Of a stretch of 64,000 nucleotides of DNA, positions 57,701 through 64,000 are shown one piece after another (the first letter of the stretch is position 1; each line of letters opens with the position of its first letter). Location: NCBI GenBank assembly GCA_047495785.1, contig JBLDXI010000029.1, positions 2,728,001 through 2,792,000 on the forward strand. The letters are read 5' to 3'. The position numbers were made by a program, and so were the translations under genes. The DNA is from Lepidodermella squamata (lineage: Eukaryota; Gastrotricha). The notes beneath the pieces were generated by a model that was given only the letters and a program-made list of their open reading frames with translations, did not search any database and had not been told where the DNA came from.

Positions 57701-58277
57701 ATGAGGTCATTAGAAATATGTGTGGTTCAGAACAATTTACATTCAAAATTGCTAGGCGGCAACTTCGCTGGTACGGGCACGTCGCTCGCATGGACCCCGT
57801 AAGGCTGGCAAGCCAGATGCGGTACTGGCAGCCGCCGGATGATACTTGGAGTAGACCTCGAGGGCGACCAAAATTAAGGTGGATTGACTGCATCAAAAAA
57901 CATTTGAACAAATTAGGGATTAACAATTTTGAGGAGGCCGACGCCCTGGCCCAGGATAGAACTACTTGGAGACAAAAAATTCATAGTTATTTTGGTGAAA
58001 TTGAAATATCAGAGTAAGGATGAGTTTTTGAGGTTGACGATCAGGATAGGTAGCTTGCTACCGGTCCTCCTCCGACACTCGGTTCGCTTGGCGTGAACAA
58101 AATTTACATCACGCCCGGCGAATTGGGCACACCGGAGTGAATTTTATTTTATCATTTTTCCTTCTCATTTTTGTTTCTTCGTTTCTGTACTTGAAATCAA
58201 TTGTTATTATTATGTTATTGTTGATCAAGGAAAAGATAAAATAAAGAAAATGCTATGCTATGCTATGCTATGCTATG
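54773..58277 (+). mobile_element. RTE-type LINE, full length but inactive, 13 bp target duplication
   Basis: The ends are set by CTCGTTCTCCTCG at 54760-54772 and again at 58278-58290. The 3' tail is an ATGCT repeat (58250-58277), typical of RTE elements. Endonuclease: 54830-55560 (NFSTGKD, IDVLIGQE, LIGGDLNGE, FIDYLLL, GPDHLLL). Reverse transcriptase: 56280-57340 (KSPGLDEI, NNYRGISLIS, FMDLEKAYD, GLRQGCPLSPLLF, LLAFADDTAL). C-terminus to 58017: EFVYLGSVITSDG, MHGSESW, RWYGHVARMDP, RGRPKLRW. The reading frame is broken at about 54958, 55665, 56935 and 57345-57390, and by a MITE at 56437. It is a relic that inserted once as a complete element. Confidence 0.9.
56437..56611. mobile_element. 175 bp MITE inside the RTE reverse transcriptase, 11 bp target duplication
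   Basis: ATAAAATATGG occurs at 56426-56436 and 56612-56622 and is the likely target duplication. Between them, the left end TGGCTATGTGAACACAGG and the inverse right end CCTGTGTTCACATAGCCA form long inverted arms (about 55 bp with few mismatches, including GCGATACAC and GGCTATGCGTACACA words). The 11 bp duplication again suggests a Mutator-type source. Confidence 0.85.
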
Positions 58278-59123
58278 CTCGTTCTCCTCGCTATCTTTCT
58301 TGATTATCAAGAACATGGGTGCGTTTTTTGCTGCTTTTTGAGCCAAAATATCTCGGCCAGCCTCGCAGAGCTTTCCAGGGCGGAAACCGATCATAATTTC
58401 CAGTTTCACCGCGATTTTTATCATATTTTCAATCACAAACTTACCACGCAATTCAAAAGTTATTAGTCATGTGAGGCATGCTGAAGTTTTATTTGCACAC
58501 CGCGGTACTAAAATAGGCCAGAGGACTTATACGTAGTAGTAATAGTATGCCGGAGCTGGCTCACCCGCCTGAAAATGAAATTTCCAGCTCCTAGCATATT
58601 CTCCACAGGAAACTTTCGGCTTTTGCATGGGGCTTTACGAAATGCATAAATCGGCGCCAAATAATCAAAATCGCCTCCTAGGCATATCCAACTCGAATTT
58701 AAATCAATTATTTCGATCCCTCAAATTTTCAGCTTCGTAAAATTTAAAAACAGCCCTAAAAAGGGGTGTTTCTGGGAACATCGCCTAAAAATTGAATTTG
58801 CACTGGATATGAAATGCTGTCTATAGAATTTAATTATCGGCTCTTGCAAGAGCCGATATTTTTTATCTTTTAGATACAGCTGTTTTCGTACTCCGCATTG
58901 TTTTTGATGCCTGAGGTAAATAAGAATTTGAAATTATGCTCACTGAAATGAAACATCTCAGGGAAAATATGTGCTAAATTAAAATGATTAAATAATGTAA
59001 ATGCTCAAACAAACTAAATATTTAGTTGCGAATAACGCGGAGGATTTTCCGGATTCGAAAACATTGAAAAAGTCAAATCTGAAATTTCCCTATCCCTATC
59101 GGACATTTGAATATTCAAATGAA
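58278..59123. other. Between RTE element and viral module; no gene recognised
   Basis: Starts with the second copy of the RTE target duplication. AT-rich, without coding signs. It contains the 24 bp palindrome at 58835-58858 and may include the end of the viral element; no terminal inverted repeat could be tested because the other end is outside the window. Confidence 0.45.
58835..58858. terminator. 24 bp perfect palindrome with T-run, downstream of the viral genes
   Basis: TATCGGCTCTTGCAAGAGCC followed by GATA is its own inverse, with TTGCAA at the centre, followed on the plus strand by TTTTTT (58859-58864). It lies 266 bases past the stop of the last viral gene. It could mark transcript 3' ends, as hairpins do in mavirus-like and NCLDV genomes, or be an element-border structure. 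Confidence 0.4.
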
Positions 59124-59732
59124 TTATCGACTTTTTACATTTAATTGCAACTCTTGAATCTTTTTTATAAACTCCTTTTTTATTTCATCATCACTAACGA
59201 AAGATTTACTCTCCAAATCTTTTTTAATCGGAGCCTTCATCTCTAAGTATTTTTCATACTCTTTTGTTATGATTTTGTATTCGCTTTCGCTAATGAAGTT
59301 GTCATCTAGAGCTTTTGATATCAGATCATTTATCGAATTCAACTTGCTGATAGCTAGCATGCATAATCTCTCATGCTTCTCAGCCTTCTTCATCAGCTGA
59401 TTAGCACCAATGCCAAAGCCGATGCCAACAAGTCCAGATCCGATAGAAACAGCTTCTAAAACTATAACTATAGGCGCACTTATTACAGTTGTTAAAAGCC
59501 CAATTCCTCCTACACCAAGTCCAATGGACATTGATGACAGGCCAATGTTAACGCCACTAAGGGCATTTGCTGATCTTTTGTACTTATCATAGCATTTTAG
59601 GCGGTAATCAATCTCGTTTTTGAGTATTTCTTTAAGCTTTTTTATTTCACTAATCCTGAATTCCTGAGTACTGTTAGTCTCTAAACGCGTTTCTAATTTA
59701 GGAGCTGTCGGATAAATATTATGCTCGGTCAT
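59124..59732 (-). CDS. Viral coiled-coil protein with glycine-rich hydrophobic hairpin
   Basis: 202 residues, ATG at 59732 overlapping the previous stop as ATGA. Layout: short N-terminus (NIYPTAPKLE), charged helix (about 25-60, KLKEILKNEIDYRLKCYDKY), two glycine/serine-rich hydrophobic segments (about 61-110, GLSSMSIGLGVGGIGLLTTV and SIGSGLVGIGFGIGAN), then a long charged helical C-terminus. The helix, membrane hairpin, helix design resembles pore- or membrane-inserting proteins such as apolipoprotein-L-type or bacterial colicin-like folds, by pattern only. Similar open frames are, as I recall, common in cnidarian and other invertebrate genomes, without known function. As the last gene of a virion module it may act in membrane penetration or cell exit. 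TCTAG lies 13 nt upstream. Confidence 0.7.
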   Translation of the reverse strand: MTEHNIYPTAPKLETRLETNSTQEFRISEIKKLKEILKNEIDYRLKCYDKYKRSANALSGVNIGLSSMSIGLGVGGIGLLTTVISAPIVIVLEAVSIGSGLVGIGFGIGANQLMKKAEKHERLCMLAISKLNSINDLISKALDDNFISESEYKIITKEYEKYLEMKAPIKKDLESKSFVSDDEIKKEFIKKIQELQLNVKSR

Positions 59733-60463
59733 TTATATATTAAACTAGAAATTCTTAGATAAAATTTACAAGATATTTTCGACTTGGTTGTCAATAACAC
59801 CTGAAATTTATCATCTTTATCGAAGTTATCAATCATTTCTAAGTGTTCTAAGCGTGTTTCTCCGAGCTGATTATAGGTGAAGTATTTCGTTCCTAGATCA
59901 TGGTACTCATTTCTTACGAAGCTGATTGCAATTGAGTTGCTTTCTCCATTTATGGCTACCCAAAGTTGTATACGAGCTAATAACGATTCCTTAATTACTA
60001 CTGAACCAGGTAGAATCCCATCTCCTTCAATATCTTCCTCTATTAAGGCATTGCTACTGTCAATCGAAATATGAGATGAATGTTGAGTACTAAATACCAG
60101 GAATTTTTTATTTTCAACACTATTATGTCCGGATACGAAAAGATGACTACTTTCTTGATTCGTTCCAGAGATGTTCTCTATATCCTGTTCAATTTTGGTT
60201 TTAAACAAATTGAAAGTCGCCACATGTGCTAAAAGCTTATCCTCACAGCCTTTCTTAAAATTCTCTCGTTCAGTTATAACGGCTTTTAAATTAACTGCAT
60301 CGTTATTGTGCTTAGGATCGCCAACGTTTTCTATTCTCATATTATTCATGTTTAAATTCCCTGAAAACGGTATTGAACCATCACTACGAATATATTCATT
60401 GTTTCCTTTATTTTTTATAAACTCATTCCATTCTTTAGGGATAAAAATCAGTGAGCTTTTCAT
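59729..60463 (-). CDS. Viral fiber-like attachment protein (candidate)
   Basis: 244 residues. Residues 28-58 read DGSIPFSGNLNMNNMRIENV and continue GDP...NNDAVNLKAV. This is the motif found at the base of many phage tail fibers and in fibers of some eukaryotic viruses (GxxxMxGxLNMxxxKIxNxxxPxxxxDAVNKxY), which forms a beta-stranded trimeric stalk. Residues 60-100 are helical and charged. The C-terminal 120 residues are predicted beta-rich (HLFVSGHNSV, KFLVFST, KISCKFYLRISSLI) and could be the receptor-binding head. The gene overlaps both neighbours by ATGA. TCTAG lies 14 nt before the ATG, inside the upstream gene. A trimeric fiber is inference; receptor unknown. Confidence 0.65.
   Translation of the reverse strand: MKSSLIFIPKEWNEFIKNKGNNEYIRSDGSIPFSGNLNMNNMRIENVGDPKHNNDAVNLKAVITERENFKKGCEDKLLAHVATFNLFKTKIEQDIENISGTNQESSHLFVSGHNSVENKKFLVFSTQHSSHISIDSSNALIEEDIEGDGILPGSVVIKESLLARIQLWVAINGESNSIAISFVRNEYHDLGTKYFTYNQLGETRLEHLEMIDNFDKDDKFQVLLTTKSKISCKFYLRISSLIYK
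59746..59749 (-). promoter_or_regulatory. TCTA motif before the coiled-coil protein gene
   Basis: Minus strand AATTTCTAGTTTAATA; 13 nt from TCTA to ATG. Lies inside the 3' end of the fiber-like gene. Confidence 0.65.
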
Positions 60464-60954
60464 TCTTGATTTAAAACTAGATTTAATTTATCCTCCCATT
60501 TTTTTATCAACTCAGGTTTCCTATCAATTTTAATTCGATTAGCTATGTGTGTCAATCCAAGTCGTTTACAGATGTATTGTATAACGAATAGCAGATTTAC
60601 CATATTTTTCTTTGGGAACATTTTGAAATACAATCTATCAAGTTTTGCATACATACACATAATCATATCTAATTCTATACCATTGATATGAAAATCGTTT
60701 TCCCTGATCACTGACATGATATGCCATTTACGTTTATAAGGTCTTGTAAAAGTTTTGAAGGTAACTGGTTCACAGTAAGGATAGCAGCGACCACAGCTCG
60801 TACAGATGTTGAAATTTTCATGATAATCAGGAAATAGATCAATTTTACAAACTTCGCATGTCATGTATTTGTGTGCGAGGTTTTCATATGATCCACTTCT
60901 ATCGATTTTGTAATGCCAGTCAAAAATCTCTTCGTCAGTAAATTGTCTCTCCAT
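60460..60954 (-). CDS. VLTF3-like zinc protein (candidate viral late transcription factor)
   Basis: 164 residues. Two CxxC pairs, C33-C36 and C51-C54 (CTSCGRC), form one zinc ribbon. The second half has RPYKRKWHIMSVIREND, ELDMIMCMYAKLD and FVIQYICKRLGLTHIANRI. The order (zinc ribbon, basic K-R motif with His, helical pairs ending with a hydrophobic helix and I-x-x-R) fits the poxvirus late transcription factor 3 group of large DNA viruses. Similarity is judged by eye and needs a profile search. Such proteins drive late genes, which fits the shared upstream motif of this module. TCTA lies 11 nt before its ATG. It could instead be another zinc-ribbon protein. Confidence 0.55.
   Translation of the reverse strand: MERQFTDEEIFDWHYKIDRSGSYENLAHKYMTCEVCKIDLFPDYHENFNICTSCGRCYPYCEPVTFKTFTRPYKRKWHIMSVIRENDFHINGIELDMIMCMYAKLDRLYFKMFPKKNMVNLLFVIQYICKRLGLTHIANRIKIDRKPELIKKWEDKLNLVLNQE
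60478..60481 (-). promoter_or_regulatory. TCTA motif before the fiber-like gene
   Basis: Minus strand TTAAATCTAGTTTTAAAT; 14 nt from TCTA to ATG. Lies inside the 3' end of the VLTF3-like gene. Confidence 0.65.
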
Positions 60955-61133
60955 AAACTATTAAATAGACTAATCTTTAAATAAATTTTCAAACAATAAA
61001 TTTACATTTTTTAGATTTACATTGGCTGCATATACATTGCACCATTTTTCTATTATTTCTTGTGATAACAACTTGTTCATTAAGATTTCCAGTAACTTTT
61101 TTACACTTCAGACAGAACATGCTTACATAATGA
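60955..61133. other. Viral intergenic gap
   Basis: The only sizeable gap in the module (179 bases). AT-rich, with a TCTA motif near its left edge; no open frame. Confidence 0.5.
60966..60969 (-). promoter_or_regulatory. TCTA motif before the VLTF3-like gene
   Basis: Minus strand GATTAGTCTATTTAATAG; 11 nt from TCTA to ATG. The only motif in which G does not follow TCTA. Confidence 0.55.
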
Positions 61134-61589
61134 CTAGAAATAAAAATTGAACCAATTCAATAATATCGCATCATTTTCTGCGCTATTATTATTTTCAAAG
61201 TCTAGTAATATGTCAAGCTTATCACGTCCTTTACTTAGTTCATGTAAAAAGTAAATGCAATAAAAACCGCAAGCTACTGATTTTGAATTTTGTATCTCAT
61301 GAGTGCTATAATAAATATCTCTACCATTCTTTTTCGATAAAATCTCATTAGGACATACGAAACCAAAACTATCGAAATATATTATTTCCGATTTATCAAC
61401 TTTCATACATACCCAATGTGTACCGGATTTATTATCTAAATTAATTACATAATATCCGTTTATTAATGTTTCAGGCAATTTATCTCTAGGGTAACAACCT
61501 ATATATTCTCTTCCCAATTTCAATGATAAGATATTATCTATATGCCAATTTGAAAGTGGGAAGAAATTTCTTAGTTTTTTGACTCCCAT
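61134..61589 (-). CDS. Adenovirus-type cysteine protease (adenain-like)
   Basis: 151 residues; adenain has about 200. The catalytic pattern is complete: His58 in GTHWVCM, Asp73 in YFDSFGF (adenain uses Glu or Asp here), Gln100 and Cys107 in SVACGFYCIYFLHEL. The same fold and spacing define the maturation proteases of adenoviruses, Polintons, adintoviruses and virophages. It would cut virion precursors during capsid maturation; candidate sites exist in two neighbouring proteins. Its start (ATG 61589-61587) overlaps the end of the upstream gene by 19 bases, and it is the only gene of the module without a TCTA motif close upstream. Confidence 0.9.
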   Translation of the reverse strand: MGVKKLRNFFPLSNWHIDNILSLKLGREYIGCYPRDKLPETLINGYYVINLDNKSGTHWVCMKVDKSEIIYFDSFGFVCPNEILSKKNGRDIYYSTHEIQNSKSVACGFYCIYFLHELSKGRDKLDILLDFENNNSAENDAILLNWFNFYF

Positions 61590-62188
61590 GGTAAATATAT
61601 TCCGTTTCCTTTCTGAAACAATGTTGGTAAAAAAGTACCTAATAAACTAGCTATTAGTGGCAATACGAATGCACCACCATTTTGTTCTATGTTTTTCTCT
61701 GTTGCCAGTTTTGATCCACCTGGTAAAATATTTTTGTTCTCTAAAAGATCAATATACCTAATTATCTCTTGCATATCCTTTCTTGGAATATTGATGCTGA
61801 TACTTTCTTTTAATCCATTTCCTACAAGTTTATTACCAATCGCATTAGCAGCTGAATTTACTAAACCAGATACTGCAGATATCGCTAATGGAGCAGCAAT
61901 GGACCCAACCTTTGCTAAAATTGGTAATAGAGGAATCATACCACCTGATTGATTCTTTTTTAACTGAGAAATGCTAAATTTTATTTCTACTCCTAAATTC
62001 TTTGCTTTATTTTTTTCTATTTTATTAATCTGCGATTTCGTAAGAAGCACTTTATTCAAATTATTTATTGAATGGATATCTTTTTTACTTATTTGTAAGG
62101 TGATACTTTTATTGTTGTTAATTGCAGACTGTACTTTTTGAATTTGACCATCAGACAGGGGAATTTCGTATTCAAAATATTTACTCAT
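61571..62188 (-). CDS. Minor capsid protein, pVI/pX-like, with protease-type sites
   Basis: 205 residues. The first half is basic and polar. A Gly/Ala-rich hydrophobic segment (GGMIPLLPILAKVGSIAAPL, about 83-120) is followed by a polar region and a second short hydrophobic end (GGAFVLPLIASLLGTFLP). Three Gly-Gly positions fit or approach the adenain rule ((M/I/L)xGG|x): QSGG|M, LPGG|S and QNGG|A. Cutting at the last would release a C-terminal peptide of about 36 residues, as in adenovirus pVI. Amphipathic Gly/Ala segments fit membrane-lytic or capsid-lining roles. TCTAG lies 13 nt before the ATG. Confidence 0.7.
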   Translation of the reverse strand: MSKYFEYEIPLSDGQIQKVQSAINNNKSITLQISKKDIHSINNLNKVLLTKSQINKIEKNKAKNLGVEIKFSISQLKKNQSGGMIPLLPILAKVGSIAAPLAISAVSGLVNSAANAIGNKLVGNGLKESISINIPRKDMQEIIRYIDLLENKNILPGGSKLATEKNIEQNGGAFVLPLIASLLGTFLPTLFQKGNGIYLPWESKN

Positions 62189-62201
62189 TTTATTAGAAGA
62201 C

Positions 62202-62205
62202 TAGA
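62202..62205 (-). promoter_or_regulatory. TCTA motif before the pVI-like gene
   Basis: Minus strand GAAAATCTAGTCTTCTAA; 13 nt from TCTA to ATG. Confidence 0.65.
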
Positions 62206-62213
62206 TTTTCTAT

Positions 62214-63593
62214 TCACAGACTACGCAGTGATATATCCAGAGTTCCATTCTTGTAATTGAAAGATATTTCTTTTTCACGTTCAATAAAACTATAAATTAC
62301 TAATGGTTTATTAACTGCTCCAACAGTAGCTTTGAAAACAATTGAACAAGTATTATCAGCTCGTGAATTATATATTGAACTTGCATCGATATCATTTAGA
62401 TTGAAACATAAGATTCTATACAAGTTGCAGAAATCAAGATAAGAAATTTGTGTTCCTATATTCAAACTTTCTCTATCGCCCGTTTGCGACATATTCTGTT
62501 TTATATTTTGATATAGTTTATGAGCTTTCAATGAATTGAAACTAACATTTGATTCATTAAAAGCTTCCTTATTATTAATCAATAAAGAATATGAAGTAAT
62601 GTTCCATATGTTGTATATCTGGTTTAATTTTTTAGGCATTTCAGTATCAGTATAATCTGGAATTAATACTAAATAAATATAACTAGGCTTTTTTATCTCA
62701 GTTGAAACCGTCCATTGAATATTCTGAATATTATTTGCAAATTGCTGTGATTGGAATGGTTCAATCGACATCCATTTATGAACTTTTGAAAATCCTGAAT
62801 TAAATTTCTCCAGAACTTCCAACTTATTTTTATTCATGAGCGTAACTTCAGGTATCATCAAATTTGCTTTCGATATTTTATATGTCATGCCAGCAGTTTC
62901 ACCTGTAGCAGCATCGGCAATAACATAAATTAAACTTTTATTGTAATTTGGGGTTAATATAATTCTAAATCTTGATTTAGTGAAAATGCCGTTGAATGAA
63001 TTGAAAAATGGTAAATCTTTCAAGAACAAAGTACATATCAATTGGTTACTTTTTACAAATGAATTCCTTACAATAAGACCATGATTTGCAGTAGCTTTGG
63101 ATCCATCAAATGAATCAGCTGTTACATCTTCGCTAAGTGTTCTTGTTGCTCTTGGTAATGGACAATCTCTAGAGAATAAAGATTCTTCTCCATACGTCTC
63201 AGCATATTCTTTACTCCATTTTAACAAGAAGTTGATATTTGCCCAATGTTCGGTGAATCTCAATTCTTCAATTTTATGATCGCTGTCTGATATCTGAATT
63301 TCAACAGATTCGAATAAACTTAGTACATGATTACGAATAGCGTATTTATCAGTAGCTGCAAAATCCTTAGCATTATTTCTAACAAAGTGTAATTGGAATT
63401 CAATATATCCTTCACGAACTAATAGAAAATTATCTTTCAAGTTGATTGTGGAAAATATCAATTTATTTGGTTGGCTCTGACTATCCTGAATGAAATTCTG
63501 CGCGGGAGTTTCAGTCCATACCTTCTTCTCAAATAATCTATCATCAATTTCAGTAGTTTCAAAAATATTGTTTATTATTTCCTGTTGTAACAT
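62214..63593 (-). CDS. Candidate major capsid protein (double jelly roll type)
   Basis: 459 residues, the largest gene of the module. It is beta-rich throughout, with motifs NLKDNFLLVREGYIEFQLHF, SRFRIILTPNYNKSLIYVIA, SYIYLVLIPDYTDTE, and a C-terminal strand pair EREKEISFNYKNGTLDISLR. Length and position (between a small pX-like protein and the pVI-like/protease pair) fit the major capsid protein of Polinton/adintovirus-like viruses, related to the widespread F54H12.2-like proteins of invertebrate genomes. The double jelly roll is inferred from context and strand pattern, not shown. It could alternatively be a penton-type protein. TCTAG lies 15 nt upstream and overlaps the stop codon of the previous gene. 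Confidence 0.65.
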   Translation of the reverse strand: MLQQEIINNIFETTEIDDRLFEKKVWTETPAQNFIQDSQSQPNKLIFSTINLKDNFLLVREGYIEFQLHFVRNNAKDFAATDKYAIRNHVLSLFESVEIQISDSDHKIEELRFTEHWANINFLLKWSKEYAETYGEESLFSRDCPLPRATRTLSEDVTADSFDGSKATANHGLIVRNSFVKSNQLICTLFLKDLPFFNSFNGIFTKSRFRIILTPNYNKSLIYVIADAATGETAGMTYKISKANLMIPEVTLMNKNKLEVLEKFNSGFSKVHKWMSIEPFQSQQFANNIQNIQWTVSTEIKKPSYIYLVLIPDYTDTEMPKKLNQIYNIWNITSYSLLINNKEAFNESNVSFNSLKAHKLYQNIKQNMSQTGDRESLNIGTQISYLDFCNLYRILCFNLNDIDASSIYNSRADNTCSIVFKATVGAVNKPLVIYSFIEREKEISFNYKNGTLDISLRSL

Positions 63594-63607
63594 TTTTTAC
63601 TGTATAA

Positions 63608-63919
63608 CTAGATTTTCTTAAATCCTTCACCGACGACTTTACCAGAACTATAATTAGCAATCTCTTTTTTAATTTTATTTTCCAATTCTTCAATGGCTTT
63701 TATATTTTGTTTTGGATCAGGAATTAATTTTTCAGTAATAGTATCTGCTACGTAATTTCCCAATTTATCACCTACTGTTTCACTTCCAGATTTCAAAGCA
63801 GATTTTAATAAAGACTGAACTGGTTCTCTACCTATGCTAATTAATTTCCCTAGTAATTGCCTACTCACATCAGCAAATCCTCTACCCTGAATATAAACTT
63901 TTTTAGATTTCTGTTTCAT
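63608..63919 (-). CDS. Small basic virion protein, pX-like
   Basis: 103 residues, basic N-terminus (MKQKSKKVYIQGRGFAD). YIQGR|G fits the second adenain consensus ((M/I/L)xGx|G), so the first dozen residues are probably removed in the virion. The rest is helical with small hydrophobic faces. Comparable small proteins next to the capsid gene are known in Polintons and adintoviruses as pX- or minor-virion-like. It is the first gene of the leftward set; TCTAG lies 13 nt before its ATG. Confidence 0.65.
   Translation of the reverse strand: MKQKSKKVYIQGRGFADVSRQLLGKLISIGREPVQSLLKSALKSGSETVGDKLGNYVADTITEKLIPDPKQNIKAIEELENKIKKEIANYSSGKVVGEGFKKI
63609..63612 (-). promoter_or_regulatory. TCTA motif before the major capsid gene
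   Basis: Minus strand GAAAATCTAGTTATACAG; 15 nt from TCTA to ATG. The TAG within it is the stop codon of the upstream small virion gene. Confidence 0.65.
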
Positions 63920-63932
63920 TTTATTATCAAAC

Positions 63933-63936
63933 TAGA
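63933..63936 (-). promoter_or_regulatory. TCTA motif before the pX-like gene
   Basis: Minus strand AAATTTCTAGTTTGATAA; 13 nt from TCTA to ATG. Confidence 0.65.
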
Positions 63937-63977
63937 AATTTCATAAAATGTGCTCGAAGCTGTTGCTTCAAGCAATG

Positions 63978-64000
63978 TTTATAAAGCTTTGCTTTATAAA
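63978..64000. repeat. Perfect hairpin at the window edge
   Basis: TTTATAAAGC and its inverse GCTTTATAAA separated by TTT. Just before it, GAAGC-TGTT-GCTTC (63956-63969) is another small hairpin. Located 59 bases upstream of the first leftward viral gene; it could separate divergent viral gene sets. Confidence 0.6.

Overview
The window looks like nuclear DNA of an invertebrate animal whose taxon I cannot fix. The evidence is spliced genes with short GT-AG introns (many 53-100 bp), multi-exon secreted or GPI-anchored proteins, and a dense mix of eukaryotic mobile DNA. That mix includes RTE-type, CR1/jockey-type and R2-type non-LTR elements, Mutator-like, piggyBac-like and Helitron DNA elements, and a Ty3/gypsy integrase scrap. 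There are no bacterial-style operons, rRNA genes or CRISPR arrays.

Two multigene families dominate the host part. Family 1 (2.7-5.6, 14.6-16.5, 19.8-23.5, 25.6-27.6, 29.2-31.2 and 43.6-45.7 kb, plus fragments at 24.4 and 35.5-35.8 kb) encodes proteins of about 560-600 residues. Each has a signal peptide on exon 1, one laminin-G/concanavalin-like domain on exon 2, a second such domain on exon 3, and usually a hydrophobic GPI-type tail. Five copies sit on the minus strand and one on the plus strand. They show distinct decay and innovation: in-frame stop-free introns, a lost GPI tail, and a large palindromic rearrangement. Family 2 (38.3-39.1 and 48.3-49.4 kb, with a pseudogene at 42.1-42.8 kb) encodes small secreted Thr/Cys-rich proteins of about 235-246 residues. 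A fucosyltransferase-like type II membrane protein gene lies at 32.3-34.4 kb.

Between the genes are mobile elements, several with target duplications that can be read directly: a 1.4 kb Mutator-type non-autonomous element (11 bp duplication, 6.4-7.8 kb), a CR1/jockey-like LINE split by a 1.5 kb insertion (7.9-12 kb), a piggyBac-type MITE (TTAA, 13.4-13.8 kb), a Helitron helicase remnant fused to a family-1 exon (35.2-35.8 kb), a 138 bp MITE with a 9 bp duplication in a family-2 intron (48.6 kb), a Mutator-like transposase relic (50.4-51.6 kb), an R2-like endonuclease fragment (51.9-52.5 kb), and a full-length but dead RTE element (54.77-58.28 kb, 13 bp duplication) with its own MITE insertion.

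The right end (59.1-63.9 kb) is quite different. Seven intact, AT-rich, intronless and partly overlapping genes on the minus strand form the virion-assembly module of a Polinton/adintovirus-like DNA virus. They are a small pX-like virion protein, a candidate double-jelly-roll major capsid protein, a pVI-like minor capsid protein, an adenovirus-type cysteine protease, a VLTF3-like zinc protein, a fiber-like protein with a phage-type stalk motif, and a membrane-active-looking coiled-coil protein. Six of the seven genes carry TCTA (five of them TCTAG) 11-15 nt before the ATG, resembling the late promoter of the giant virus CroV and the virophage mavirus. Two minor virion proteins carry adenain-type cleavage motifs. 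The replication genes (polymerase B, integrase, ATPase) are not in the window and would be expected to the right.
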